Assembly: GCA_963662175.1 (NCBI GenBank)
Contig: OY759221.1
Span: forward strand, 30,130,045-30,194,044
Length of the DNA: 64,000 nt
Direction of reading: 5' to 3'
DNA from: Aradus depressus
Taxonomy: Eukaryota; Arthropoda; Insecta; Hemiptera; Aradidae
In this document: in pieces, positions 10,546 through 21,641 of the stretch
Layout of the letters: each line of letters starts with the position of its first letter
Numbering within the stretch: the first letter of the stretch is position 1
The notes under the pieces: model-generated
What the model was told of the DNA's origin: nothing
What the model saw: the letters and a program-made list of their open reading frames with translations, nothing else
The model's database searches: none
Made by a program: the position numbers and the translations under genes

Positions 10546-11204
10546 TGTGTGACGCATTTAAAGGTCTTAACGAGAATATTAAAAACTATAAAAATTAATT
10601 GGGAAGGGGGTAGTGAATGGTCTCAAAGTCTAAATTTGTGCTAATTTCAAACCGAAAAACATCATTCATTGTCTTCTCCGTAAATTTGAATGGCATCTCT
10701 TCACTGATCATTGACACATTATGAATGTACTGTTTAAGAATGGTCCACAGATCGCAAGAGAGATAGTTCGTTCCCCGGGTACTGCCAGTACCTAATACAC
10801 TTCTTGTTTAGGAAATTGTCAAAAAAGTATATTTAATTTTTTATTTTTTTAAAATTCTACTTAACATATTTTGTAAACTAATTGAAATTCTTTGATCAGT
10901 TGAATATTAAGCTCATCAAAGAAAAAAACTGCTTAGGACGTGATAATTATGCACTGACTAAAAGTTAGCTCTTAACAATTTATCACATTTAGCCAGGGTT
11001 AATTACCTTCTATTAATTATTTTTCTTCAAACAGTCCCCCTTCCGTATTGCTCTATATAATCCCTTTAAAAATTAATTTAAGGCCTGCCTCTTTCTTCTG
11101 TCGATATTGCCCTTGGAATGAGATAAAAAAAAGTCAAATTAAATTTAAGAAAAAAATCTTAAGAGCCAGTCTTTAAAAGTATTTTTTTTTTTTTTAGTTA
11201 GTTA
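10546..11204. other. Intergenic, no gene recognised
   Basis: Possible remnants of DR 3' ends (TTCGTTCCCCGGGTACTGCC near 10770). Otherwise AT-rich without identifiable coding sequence. Confidence 0.45.
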
Positions 11205-11420
11205 TTGTGACTCATGCCCGTTCATATCTTTAACGAGTACCTGTCATCGTTCAGGCTCGGGATCAACGCTTAACGTCCCATCTGAAGGACGGCGTGCTCA
11301 AGCTTTTTTCATCTCCAGCAAAAAAAAGGGGCCTCGGCTGGGTTGTGAACCAGCATCTCTAGCGTAACGATCTTCAGCTCAAGAGACAAGCAGCCTACTT
11401 CTCAGTTACCAGCGCCCTCG
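11205..11420 (-). mobile_element. SINE-A, degenerate
   Basis: The minus strand keeps GAGGGCGCTGGTAACTGAGA at the head, a weak B box, GGACGTTAAGCGTTGATCC and CATGAGTCACAATAACTAA at the end. The middle is rearranged. Confidence 0.75.
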
Positions 11421-11474
11421 TTTTTTTCTTTTTCGAATTATTTTTTTATTTATTTATTTATTTCTACAGGCAAA

Positions 11475-12175
11475 GCCCTTTTTATTAATATAAAGGAATA
11501 CTACATTCATTACATCATCAGTTATTGGTACATTTGAGTTGAGCCCCCCTCTCAAAGGGTTCTGGATACAAATATAAAATTTCGTGTTGATACATCCATT
11601 CTATCGGCAGTTATCGTATTCCAATCCTTTCAATCCAAAATCCTTCATACAATAGCCAATGCTCCTTACTATGCCTCCAACAAAACTCTTCACACTGATC
11701 TTAACGTACCTTTTGTCACCGAAGTCGCTAAATCCAAGTATAAAAACTTATTTTCTCTTCTTAGTTCCCAAAATAATCCTCTAGTCCGTGCCCTCCATTC
11801 TGCCATACTTCCCCAACGACGGCTTAAGCGTCAATGGCTTAGAGACCTCCTTAGCAGCAGCAGTGACAGTGACCGTGATTAGTTACAAATGAAAGGAAAT
11901 CAGTGACTAGGGAGTCACTCTTGACATTGCCATTATCTCTGTATTAGTATATTTGCTTGTTGTATACATATTTATACAGTTATAAATATCTCTTTGTAAA
12001 TTAAAAGAAAAAAAAGATACATTCACTCTATCGGCAGTTATAGTATATACAAAGTGAATTTTTTTTTGTTCATTTAAAGAAATAGGAGGTCGGAACACAT
12101 GAAATTTCGTTGAAAACTCCCACATCGAATTTTTGATCGATTAAATAACTTCTCCTATACTTCGTGTAACTGAGT
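11475..12175 (-). repeat. DR repeat with internal LINE insertion
   Basis: Reverse DR: CTACATTCATTACATCATCAG, GAGTTGAGCCCCCCT, TACATCCATTCTATCGGCAG. It is interrupted at about 11617-12015 by a Jockey tail, then resumes with TACATTCACTCTATCGGCAG and ends TCCTATACTTCGTGTAACTG. Confidence 0.75.
11612..12015 (+). mobile_element. Jockey-like LINE 3' end
   Basis: Plus-strand frame reads FQSKILHTIANAPYYASNKT, LHTDLNVPFVTEVA, SKYKNLFSLLSSQNNPLVRA and LPQRRLKRQWLRDLLSSSSD and ends in a stop near 11879. This is the C-terminal block of a Jockey-clade RT protein. It is followed by a 3' UTR ending in AAAAGAAAAAAAA. The flanking near-identical ~28-bp DR sequences could be its target-site duplication. Confidence 0.85.
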
Positions 12176-12439
12176 AAAAAAAAATCAGATCTTGGGGTGA
12201 CTATAAATAAATTAGGGTGTTTTTAAAAATTGATCAATATTGAATTATATCAATATATTGAATTCTATATATTTCTACCGGCGCCATCCAAAATTCACTT
12301 TTAAAGATGGCAGAGTCATTTAAATTGTCCGATGTATTTAGGAGAGCAGTAAGTTCAAGCTGATTGATTTAGACTCCAATTAAATGGGGGTTTTCTTGTT
12401 TAAAGTTTTATCTCCAATTCCTTTAATTTAACTTAAATC

Positions 12440-13745
12440 TTCTCATATAGGCATCGGGTACTTAGATAAACTTAAGCCGACAACGATACATAACTTTTCC
12501 AAGTCTACTAGAGAGCGAGATACATTCAGAGGACTAAATGAAACTTTACCATATAGTCTTACATTAAAACTCCGGAGAACAAAGAAACATAAATTGATTA
12601 AGTAGTTCGGGAGAGCGAAAACTTAATTGATTAATTCGTTCTGGGGAAGTACTGCCGGTGATTCACCGATGTCTAAAGGGTATAGCTGTGTTAGAACGGG
12701 TTTTGCCAGCTTTTTTGATGTAACTTCGGCAATTATTGGGGTTTTTGAGTTAAGCCCCCCCTTCCCTTTGACTAATTTGACTGAAAATCAATAGCTGTCT
12801 TCCTTATAGGCTTCTGGATATACATTAGGGTGTCCGTTATTTTGTAAAAGTTAAAATTTCTTTAATTTCACCCCAGAAACTGGTTCATGAATATCAAAAA
12901 AATATTGCCTGAATTTTTTCAGATTTTTTCTATTGTAATAAACCGGTACGGCGCTCGATTTTAACACGGGATTTCGAACTTTCGGTTTTCGAACGATTTT
13001 TGAATATATTTTCAAGTCTTTTAGACCTAAAAATCTGAAAAATCACATATTTAAGTTTTTGGGGTCGCTGAATCCGGATTCACTGTCAGAATTTAATTTG
13101 TGACTGTTCCAACTGTCAAAAAACTGTCATTTATTACCAAAAAATGTCAATTTATCAATTTTCAATAAAAATTCCATTGTTTGGTACCATTTTATATGTT
13201 TTTCAGGTCGCTGATTGCTAATTTCTAGTCAAAATTTACTTTTTGACAGTAGCAGCGGTCAATAACTGTCATTAGTCTTTTGTTGTTGATTATTTTTTAG
13301 TTTTCGCATTGAAAAGGGGGTTTGATGGGGGTTTTGACGGTTTATGTGATTTTTAAGATTTTTAAGTCTAAAAGACTTCGTTAGAAATCGTTAAAAGTTC
13401 GAAAACCCCGTTTAAATCCCGTGTTAAAATCGAGCACGGTTTTCACAAAGGAAAAAATCTGAAAAAATTCAGGCAATATTTTTTCGATATTCTGAACCAG
13501 TTTCTGGGGTGAGAGCAAAGAAATTTTAACTTTTACAAAATAACGAACACCCTATTATACATATACAATTTCGTGTCAGTACATTCCGTTATGTTCACAG
13601 ACACACAAACAGAACATTGAAAAAAAAATGATTGAAATCATTGGATTGGTGTCGTCGTTGGAGGGCTCTCAATTCACATATAAAATTTCATGTCGATACA
13701 TTCTATCGGGAGTTATCGTGTTCTTAGACACACAGACAGAGCCCC
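12440..13745 (-). repeat. DR repeat interrupted by a palindromic MITE
   Basis: Reverse DR, including TACTGCCGGTGATTCACCGA (12649-12668) at one end and TATCGGGAGTTATCGTGTTC near 13707 at the other. It is split at 12826/13553 by a long-TIR element. Confidence 0.7.
12826..13553. mobile_element. Palindromic MITE with long TIRs
   Basis: Ends AGGGTGTCCGTTATTTTG and complement, followed on both sides by AAAGTTAAAATTTCTTT and CCAGAAACTGGTTCA. The arms are about 150 bp or longer with internal symmetric copies of ATCCCGTGTTAAAATCGAGC. Outer TA bases on both sides fit a Tc1/mariner-type target. No transposase frame is present. Confidence 0.85.
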
Positions 13746-13754
13746 TCGACTTAC

Positions 13755-13920
13755 ATTAAAACTTTAACAACTTCTAAGTTGAGGAACGCGGACATATTGT
13801 GGAATTTGTAATAAATAAATAAAACAAACTTATTTTTTGAAATATTGTCTATTCCACTAAAGATATTTATAAAAATAAAACTACCGGTTTCGTCCTCACA
13901 CCATCGTCACGTCTATTTAT
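13755..13920. repeat. Hairpin-forming retro-repeat related to the 15-kb palindrome
   Basis: Carries AACTTCTAAGTTGAGGAACG, AATAAATAAAACAAACTT and AATATTGTCTATTCCACT. The complement of 13888-13915 has GACGATGGTGTGAGGACGAA and ACCGGTAG, resembling the terminal repeats of Penelope-like elements. Related copies lie at 15111-15277 and 42243-42340. Confidence 0.55.
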
Positions 13921-14384
13921 GAACTCAGTCAGTTTGTAGAGTGCGACCCCTCCAATACATCTCTGGTGAAAGGTGCCACTTCAACTAGGGAATCCCCCGG
14001 CTTAACCGTTAGCTACATCATGAAATATTTGACAAAACACTATTTTTTCTTAATTTACATAAAATAACATCCTTTGACTAAGGAACAATTAGAAATAAAT
14101 AAAGCTACCAAAAAGAACATTTGTATGAATGACCTTTATTTTAACTATTCCCCTTTGTTAACACCCTGAACCGGTTCTATTTCCACATATACCTATGTTT
14201 GTTATCTGTTATTATTATAAGTGTCCACATATATGTTTGTTATTATCTATATATTATTTATTAAAACTTTGGACAACAAAATTACTTAAATTGACTGTGA
14301 GTCTAAAAAAGGCATCAGCAATGTATCTTCCCAGCAAAACCGTTTGGGGTAAAAATCAATATTTGACTTACATAGTGTCTTCTG
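13921..14384. other. Intergenic, no gene recognised
   Basis: AT-rich. Positions 14184-14245 contain two short repeats of CACATATACCTATGTTTGTT type. No gene. Confidence 0.45.
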
Positions 14385-14577
14385 AATCCTGTCCTTCAGA
14401 TACATTCATTAGATCGGCAGTAATTATGGTTTTTATGTCAAGCTCCCCTCCTCTGAACCCCACCTTCAGCCGATCTCGCTGAAAATTATGGCGTTTTGAA
14501 TTTATAAAATTTCATGTCGATACATACATTATAACGGCAGTTATTAGGGTTTTCATATGAGCCCCCCCCCCCCCTCA
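14385..14577 (-). repeat. DR repeat fragment
   Basis: GATACATTCATTAGATCGGC, TCAGCCGATCTCGCTGAAAA and ACATTATAACGGCAGTTATT show two DR modules in reverse, followed by a C run at 14562-14573. Confidence 0.7.
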
Positions 14578-14775
14578 TGGCGGCCGTGCGGGCTAGAACG
14601 TAGGGCTTTGGTCACATGGTCTCACCATGGTTTGCGGGTTCGAATCCCGTCCGGGAGTGAGTTTTATTTAGATAGAACTCCCTCCCGTGGCCATGGATAT
14701 CGTAAATAACTAGATAACAAACATTGACATGGCTAATATGCATCGTACTTAAGCAAAAAAAAAAAAAAAAAACTC
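14578..14775 (+). mobile_element. SINE-B copy
   Basis: Reads GGCGGCCGTGCGGGCTAGAA, GCGGGTTCGAATCCCGTCC, TAAATAACTAGATAACA, ATGGCTAATATGCATCGTAC, then poly(A) (14755-14773). Confidence 0.9.
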
Positions 14776-14875
14776 TACAATCGGAAAAGTTACAAAAAAC
14801 ATGTCAATAAACGATAAAACTAAAATATATTAATGATATTTAACATTTTTGCAGAGGTATTGTGAAACACTTGAT

Positions 14876-15581
14876 AAAAATAAAGAAAACGTATGTTTTT
14901 AAAAAAATTGTCTATTTCACAAATAATATATAATATGGGAGTAGGTACTTTCGGTATTGCTACCATCTTCAGCCACGACTTAACAAATACTAAATTGAAG
15001 TTCAACTAGGTAGTTTACAATCCAAATGGTAGGTACATATGTATCCTTTTTCAGCCCCTACGGGGTTTTCCTATCCTTTCTGTATAGTTAATATTTGAAA
15101 TATGGAAAAAATAAATAAAACAAACTTATTTTTGAAATATTGTCTATTCCACTAAAGATAATATATCTAAGCTATATAAAAGCTATATCTTTAGTGGAAT
15201 AGACAATATTTCAAAAATAAGTTTGTTTTATTTATTTATTACAAGTTTCCACAATATGTCCGCGTTTCTCAACTTAGAAATATGGAAAAACATAACAAAT
15301 GACATTTCGTCCCAAATTATCGTCCCCAATTTGGGACGAAATGTCATTTTTTATGTTTTTCCATATTTCAAATATTAACTGTACAGAAAGGATAGGAAAA
15401 CCCCGTAGGGGCTGAAAAAGGATACCTACCTACCGTTTGGATTGTAAACTACCTAGTTGAACTTCAATTTAGTATTTGTTAAGTCGTGGCTGAAGATGGT
15501 AGCAATACCGAAAGTACTCCCATATTATATATTATTTGTGAAATAGACAATTTTTAAAAAACATACGTTTTCTTTATTTTT
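14876..15581. repeat. Large nested palindrome (arms ~270 bp) with inserted hairpin
   Basis: Left arm 14876-15110 plus 15278-15322 is the inverted copy of right arm 15333-15581, sharing AAAATAAAGAAAACGTATG, CAGCCCCTACGGGGTTTTCC and ACATTTCGTCCCAAATT. The left arm is split by a 167-bp hairpin (15111-15277) flanked by AAATATGGAAAAA on both sides. Arms differ by only a few bases, so the inversion is young. The motif CTGAAGATGGTAGCAATACC next to GAAAG in the right arm (near 15490) resembles a Penelope-type terminal repeat. Confidence 0.88.
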
Positions 15582-15597
15582 AAAATATATATATATA

Positions 15598-15850
15598 TTT
15601 TTTTTTTTTTGGCTTTTATTCATAAAGATGCAACTGTTGCTAGGGGGCAACAACCAGCATCTATGTTGGTAGGTATGGAGACGTTGGCGTGAATGGCATG
15701 TGAGAGGAAGGCCACCCAGTGGTAGGTCCTCGGGACGAAAATTTATATTAATTATAAGGACAAGGGAAAAAAAAATAAATAAAATAATAATAATAATAAT
15801 AATAATTAAAAAAATAAAATAAATAAATAAAAAGGAATTGAAAGACAACT
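15598..15850 (-). mobile_element. Jockey-like LINE 3' UTR, strongly 5'-truncated
   Basis: Nearly the same sequence as 1383-1640: CCTCGGGACGAAAATTTATA, GGCATGTGAGAGGAAGG and GTTGCTAGGGGGCAACAACC in plus orientation, with poly-T at 15599-15611. Only the 3' end was copied. Confidence 0.85.
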
Positions 15851-16358
15851 TTGATGGAACTAAAGTAAACTAGGAGTAAAGAAAATATATTAAATATTTT
15901 ATTTGGATTTAATTCAATCTTTGCCGCCCCCCCCCCCTCCTTTTTAGAAATTTTAGTGCTCCCAATAAAAATTTAGTCTTTGCTGTAATGATAATTACGG
16001 TTGTAATTGATGAGGCAATTTTGATAATAGTTTAATTAAAAGGTTAGATGGGGGAAACGTGATTAGGGCAAAGTGTGGGGAAGTTGTTATGCATAATGAA
16101 GCAACTGTGTAACAAGGCTGACTCTAGTTTTATTATTCATCTATTGTAGACAGAGCCAAACGAACACAGAAGAAGTACAGCAACTCTACTCAATAATTAT
16201 ATTGTACCACCTATTAATTAGCTATGGATCCTTATCATCGCACTTGACACAATCTATTTAATTTTATACCTATTTAATTATAAAATTCTTGATTAGTTGA
16301 ACTTTGAAATGGGTTCGCACATATTAATAACTAAAAGTATTGTATTTATACATGAATA
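15851..16358. other. Intergenic, no gene recognised
   Basis: AT-rich with a C run at 15928-15937. No gene or known element identified. Confidence 0.45.
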
Positions 16359-16704
16359 CAGAGGGCGCCGGTAGCTCAGTGGTATGCGTGCTTGACTTCT
16401 GAGCTCAAGGTCGTGGGTTCGTAACCCGACCGAGGCCCTTAGTTTATTTTATCTGGGAGGTAAAATAAACTTAAGCACGCCGTCCTTCGGATGGGACGTT
16501 AAGCGATGGTCCCGAGCCTGTACGATGTCAGGTACTCGTTAAAGACCCCTAACCTAGATGAATAAAAATTTAGGGTAGGCAAAATTTAGGACTCCCACAG
16601 TAGAGTCGGGCTCATGTCCACCAGAGTGAAGAAAGAGCGCTCTGGTAGTAGGCGATATGACCTCGTTGTTAAAGCCCGGACATAAGTCATAAAACCTAAC
16701 CTAA
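16359..16704 (+). mobile_element. SINE-A, full length, 10-bp TSD
   Basis: Complete copy with head GGCGCCGGTAGCTCAGTGG, B-box-like GGGTTCGTAACCCG, and tail AAAACCTAACCTAA. It is flanked by TACATGAATA at 16349-16358 and 16705-16714. Confidence 0.93.
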
Positions 16705-16714
16705 TACATGAATA

Positions 16715-16995
16715 TACACGAAATTTCATATGTAAATTGAAAGCCTTATAAGGACGATACATTAATTTCCAGCGGAATCAGCCGAATGTGATGGGGATAT
16801 CAGAGGGGGCTCAACTGAAAATTAATAGGCATCGTCATACATTACAACGGCAGTTAATAGTGTGTTAAGCCTCTTCCCTAATCCCCCCCCCCCCCCCCAT
16901 TCCCTTGGCTGATTTGGATGAAAACCAATAGGTGTCCTTAGAGTTCTGGATACATATATAAAATTTCGTGACGATACATATATTCTATCGGAAGT
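16715..16995. repeat. DR repeat, head-to-head partial modules
   Basis: Forward DR modules (ACACGAAATTTCATATG, GGAATCAGCCGAATG, GGGGCTCAACTG) to about 16830, then reverse modules (CATTACAACGGCAGTTAAT, CTTGGCTGATTTGG, TTCTATCGGAAGTTATCGTG). A C run lies at 16885-16898. Confidence 0.65.
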
Positions 16996-17878
16996 TATCG
17001 TGTTCACAATTTCACATATACTTGTCTACACCAGCTTAACGGGCCGTGAACCAGGGACCTTCTTATTGGGCCGTCTAAAAGAAACATGGTATGTTGTCCC
17101 TTTCGACGTAATTCGAAATGTTATCTGATCAGTTTTTCTAAACACTCCGACAAAATAACAGACGTATACGCAGGGGGCTCCCCCGTCAATGTAAGTCTGT
17201 GCCAGGTAACCATGTGTTAACCCCATTGTGGGCGCCGGTAGCTCAGTGGTATGCGTGCTTGTCTTCTGAGCTCAAGGTTGTGGGTTCGTAACCCGACCGA
17301 GGCCCTTAGTTTATTTTATCTGGGAGGTAAAATAAACTTAAGCACGCCGACCTTCGGATGGGACGTTAAGCGATAGTCCCGAGCCTGTACGATGTTAGGT
17401 ACTCGTTAAAGACCCCTGCGCTAGGTGAATAAAAATTTAGGGCAGGCAAAATTTAGGACTCTCATAGTAGAGTCGGGCTCATGTCCACCAGAGTGACGAA
17501 AGAGCGCTCTGGTAGTATATGACCTCGTAGTTAAAGCCCGGGCATGAGTCATAAAACCTAACCTAATAGGTGTCCTAAGTTCTGGATACATATATAAAAT
17601 TTCGTGTCGATACATACATTCTATCGGAAGTTATCGTGTTCACAATTTCACATATACTTGTCTACACCGGCTTAACGGGCCGTGAACCAGGGACCTTCTT
17701 ATTGGGCCGTCTAAAAGAAACATGGTATGTTGTCCCTTTTGACGTAATTCGAAATGTTAACTGATCAGTTTTTCTATACACTCCGACAAAATAACACACT
17801 TACATGCACGGTGGCTCCTATTGGACCGCCGTCACTGTAAGTCTGTGCCAAACTAACCGTGTGTTAACCCCATTGTAG
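16929..17878. repeat. Tandem duplication of a ~300-bp segment with SINE-A between copies
   Basis: Segment 16929-17229 recurs at 17566-17878. Both contain TTCACATATACTTGTCTACA, CGGGCCGTGAACCAGGGACC, TTATTGGGCCGTCTAAAAG and TGTTAACCCCATTGT, with a SINE-A at 17230-17565 between them. Since another SINE-A precedes the first copy, a SINE-plus-segment unit probably duplicated in tandem. Confidence 0.85.
17230..17565 (+). mobile_element. SINE-A, near full length
   Basis: Starts GGGCGCCGGTAGCTCAGTGG and ends ATAAAACCTAACCTAA. A short deletion removes the GGCG part of GTAGTAGGCGATATG. It lies inside the tandem duplication. Confidence 0.9.
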
Positions 17879-18061
17879 TGGTGTCAAACAATCGAAAGCC
17901 AAACCGATACTATCGAAAGTTCTTGGCTGAAGATCGATCAATCGAAGTTATCAGTTTCTTTAACCTACTAGTTCATATATTTTTATTAAATAGTTAATAT
18001 GTTTTTATTTTTAAAACATGTTTTTATTGAGAAAAACAAGCTTTTTAAATGTATACTTGGG

Positions 18062-18251
18062 GGCCATGGTGGCCGTGCGGGCTAGAGCGTAGGGCTTTGG
18101 TCGCATGGTCTCATCATGGTTTGGGGGTTCGAATCCCATCTGGGAGTGAGTTTTATTTCGTAGACTCCCTCCCAGGGCCATGGATGTCGTAAATAACTAG
18201 ATAACACATTGACATGGCTAATATGCATCGTACATAAGGCAAAAAAAAAAG
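18062..18251 (+). mobile_element. SINE-B copy
   Basis: Reads CCATGGTGGCCGTGCGGGC, GGGGGTTCGAATCCCATC, AAATAACTAGATAACAC and CATCGTACATAAGGC, then an A run. Weak flanking GTATAC repeats may be a decayed TSD. Confidence 0.88.
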
Positions 18252-18779
18252 TGTATACATCAGTTACCAGTTCATGTAAAATGAACAAGTACGTAAACCA
18301 AAAATCTAGACTGAAAAAAAAATATATATATTAATAAAATTTAGCATCATATGTGCTGTTTTATTTTGTGGCCCTAGGATCATCTGCTTATGGTAAGATG
18401 GAAAATGAATAAATTAGATGCCTACCCTATTCACAAAGAATTTACAGTTCCTCCTTAAAAGTCTGGTGCATGTCATGTTTTTGTCATCAAAATACGTCAA
18501 AGAAGTGTAACAATTCAGTAAAACTATCATAAAATATAGAGAATATAGGTGAGAAATTGGAAAGTGCAAGATCGCTAATTTTTAATCACAATTTCAAATT
18601 CGATAGTACAATCTATACTATCGATAGTTTGACACCACTATGCCATAGTAAAGGGTCTCAAGCAGAGGGTTTTTTCGTCCCTATAAACCTCAAGACAAGA
18701 AAACACATCGCCTTATTGGTACTTTTCTTACACCCCCTCAAATTTTGTCGAAATCCGTTTCAGAACATTATGAACAATA
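18252..18779. other. Intergenic, no gene recognised
   Basis: Contains complementary motifs CTATCGAAAGTTCTTGG (17909) and ACTATCGATAGTTTGACACC (18619), with AAACAATCGAAAGCC upstream, suggesting the ends of a decayed inverted-repeat element spanning about 17878-18640. No gene. Confidence 0.4.
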
Positions 18780-18782
18780 GGA

Positions 18783-18975
18783 AGAGTTGAGATTCAAAAG
18801 GGTCTAAGTGTCGAAAGTAAGATTCCTAAGAAAATTTCTTGTCTGTTTTGGCACCTAATGAAACCTTCCAATTTCACAGTTGACACAGTATTCCTTTTGA
18901 TTGTTATTGGGTTTTGCAACCAACCACTAACTCGAACTTTTTGGCACTTAGACCCTTTTGAATTTCAACTCTTCA
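18783..18975. repeat. Inverted repeat, ~30-bp arms
   Basis: AGAGTTGAGATTCAAAAGGG plus TCTAAGTG (18784-18811) is inverted at about 18944-18974 as CACTTAGACCCTTTTGAATT plus TCAACTCTT, separated by about 130 bp. Probably a small MITE. Confidence 0.7.
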
Positions 18976-19124
18976 TAAATGAAATAAAATCCTTTTTGGG
19001 TCGTGTGTGAATACCATCAAGTCGGTGACGTCCCAGTAAGCCGGTGGATAGTCCGGTCCGCGGCCCAGTAATGCATGATGCCCGAGTACACACACACGAA
19101 AAAAATTCATTGAAAACTCATCCA

Positions 19125-19395
19125 TTGACCTAAAAGTTGAGCTACATAATAAATTTCAGTAAAACCTTTTTACTTAAGTGTGACCCAAATTAAAACGTTT
19201 TTTTTTAAAGAAAATAGAGAAAACGCAGGGAAACACAAAAATATCCGTTCACTATTTTATTATAATCTCTGTTTGTGAATTTTATTAATTTATTTTCTAT
19301 TCATTTCAGTTACTTTGAATTTTTTTTTTTTTCTTTTTTCTTTAAGAGTTTTGAAAATTTACTCTTAAGCAGTAGCATTGTTTTAATTTAACTGA
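19125..19395 (+). mobile_element. Jockey-like LINE 3' end (same family as 45620-46085)
   Basis: Shares AGTTGAGCTACATAATAAAT, TACTTAAGTGTGACCCAAAT, ACACAAAAATATCCGTTCAC and TTATTTTCTATTCATTTCAG with the minus-strand element in the MED16 intron. 5'-truncated and non-coding here. Confidence 0.75.
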
Positions 19396-19945
19396 TTATT
19401 TTTGATTTGTATTTAGTGTATAAGGGTAATGGTTATGGAACCTTATTGTATAATTCAGTCACCCAGTTGCAAACCCTGCTAAGTCAATGTTAAGCAAATT
19501 TTGGAAAAGGGTAAAAAACTGTTAAAATCAAACGGTTAGAAATGCAAAGCTGCAATTTTTTTTTTTTTTAATCGTCAAAAATAAACGTAACGTTCTTTTT
19601 ATCTGTGTATAATCTCAGAATTATTATATTTTATATTACTCATACTTATCAGGTTTTGTATCCCAAGTTGTGAGGCGGCCATCTTGGCCCACTTCATTTA
19701 ACAGGGTTTGTACCCTTTATAAACTTGGCTGGTTTTGCATCCTACCATCTTGAGAACTTAGCAGGTTTTGCAGCCGTTCGAGGTTTTCTTTTTGATTTGT
19801 CAGAGGGTTTTAACAGGTTTTGATCCCTGATTTTAGTTCAGACGTGCAGCAATTGAAAAACTCATACCACTAAATTTTTTTTTATGACAGCAGGGCATCT
19901 GGGCGACTCAATTGTACCTCTGTAAATGCGACTGTTGTAATAAAC
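19396..19945. repeat. Intergenic with a repeated CAGGTTTTG motif
   Basis: Between 19650 and 19830, variants of CAGGTTTTGYATCC occur about five times at irregular spacing. No coding exon. Confidence 0.45.
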
Positions 19946-20022
19946 TCTTCTTCTTTGAAAACTCATAGAATTTCTGACTGATTAAATAACTTCCACTATA
20001 CTTCATATAGCTGGAGAAGTAA
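19946..20022 (-). repeat. DR repeat 5'-end fragment
   Basis: TTGAAAACTCATAGAATTTC, GATTAAATAACTTCCACTAT and ACTTCATATAGCTGG match the DR 5' end in reverse. Confidence 0.7.
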
Positions 20023-21636
20023 AAAAAAAAAAGTTTATTTTATATAAAAAGCCGATTTTCTACACAAAATGGGACAAAAATGTTTGTCCTTTAAGCCTAT
20101 CGATATACAATAAATTAAAGGGTGGCCAGGAAAGGAGAAGAGAAAGAGAGAGGACGGTAAACGAAGGAAGAAGGGGAGGGGGGGGGTTGATTCCATTATT
20201 AGTGCAAACAGTGGAGAGTTTGTAACAAAGTCAAACAAAACCTTCAGTACAGAGGCGAGCGGCTGCTAAAGTCAACTTGCCTCCCCCTGCCCCCTCACAA
20301 TGGCCGTCCTCTGTTCGCTACACAGAAAAACTAAAACTTTCACCTCAGCCTCCAACTTCCAACTCATTACTTCTATGTCTTCGTCCAACATGGGAAACTT
20401 TCACTAATTAGTAATTGAAAGGTAAAAGGATATATTTTCGTTTGTTTCAAACAAAAGGAAAGGCTTCATCTGAAATTGAAGATTTTCTATGATAAATGAA
20501 ATAGTAGAACACTAACCTTTAGAAATATATTTTAATAAATTGGTGATTTTGATGTTAGTACATAGGTGGATAAGTCAACCTTATTATATTATTAGAAAGA
20601 GTAGATACGTAGATAAACCTTTTATTGCACTAAAGAATACAACCTTTATGACAATGAATGTTTTTTTTTTACATAATACATATTTTTATAATTATAAAAA
20701 GAAAAAAATATAAATATATATATATATATAATTGTAACAAATAAGTAATATAGTAAATAAATAAAAATATACAAATAATAAAAATGGACATGCTCTTTAG
20801 TATAAATAGCGCAAGCAACTAGGAAACAAAAACAATTCAAAATTATATAAAACAAAATATAATCTTTGATAAGGGAAAATAGTAAAATTGTAGTAACCAT
20901 AACACAAAAATAAAAATTGAAAAAATATATAAATCTTACAAGCAATAAATTACTACAAATTACTATAAATTATCCGGAACAACTTCGATAAATGTATTGA
21001 AGTTGCAGGACATCAGTTCGAACATTTACTACAATAAAATTCATTAATATTGGTCTAACAAAGAAATGTCTCATTTAACCTCTCCTTAATTTTTTTCCAG
21101 GAATCTAAATATGCAAAAAAATTGGTTGACGGTCAAAAAAAAATGTTTTTAATTCATAAAAAACATTAAAAATTTTCATTTGTTTAAAAATGATATTACA
21201 GCAAATAATGCGGTCAATTCTACTCTACATTTTTTTTCTCAAGCGTTTTTTGAGAAAATCATTATTTTTCGAGTTATTTACCTGGGTCAAGATAAAATGA
21301 ACACCCTGTATATATGTTTTATATATTATATTATATATATATTAGAAAAGAGTAAGTCACTAGCTTTCCAACGAGCTCCGTTTCAAAGTCTTACGATCAG
21401 TAGAACTCAAGATATTCAGGTAGCTCTGAACTTTCTGAACAGCCGGTTGAGTCTCACAGTTTATATTTATAACTATACCAGATGTTCACTCCCAGTTTAC
21501 TTAATTTTTTCAGAGAATAGAAAGAAAATTTTATAAATATTGTATTATATTTTTTGTTGGTTCAATACCTCTATATTAATTTATATTTATTTATTTTTTA
21601 AATAAATAATAACAGACCAGAATAAGAAGTAAAACT
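20023..21636. other. Intergenic, downstream of the PIAS-like gene
   Basis: Very AT-rich (20640-20960 almost all A/T). Near 21180-21315 there is a repeat end of the form ACCTGGGTCAAGATAAAATG, AACACCCTGTATA, typical of DNA-transposon termini. No gene. Confidence 0.5.
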
Positions 21637-21641
21637 TTATT
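21636..21641 (-). terminator. Poly(A) signal overlapping the PIAS-like stop codon
   Basis: AATAAA on the minus strand contains the TAA stop (21637-21639) of the PIAS-like gene. If used, the 3' UTR would be only about 10-30 nt. No other AATAAA was judged closer. Confidence 0.5.

Noticed and set aside
17026..17226. Minus-strand frame of 66 codons
   Set aside because: Falls in the tandemly duplicated repeat segment; the second copy does not keep the frame.
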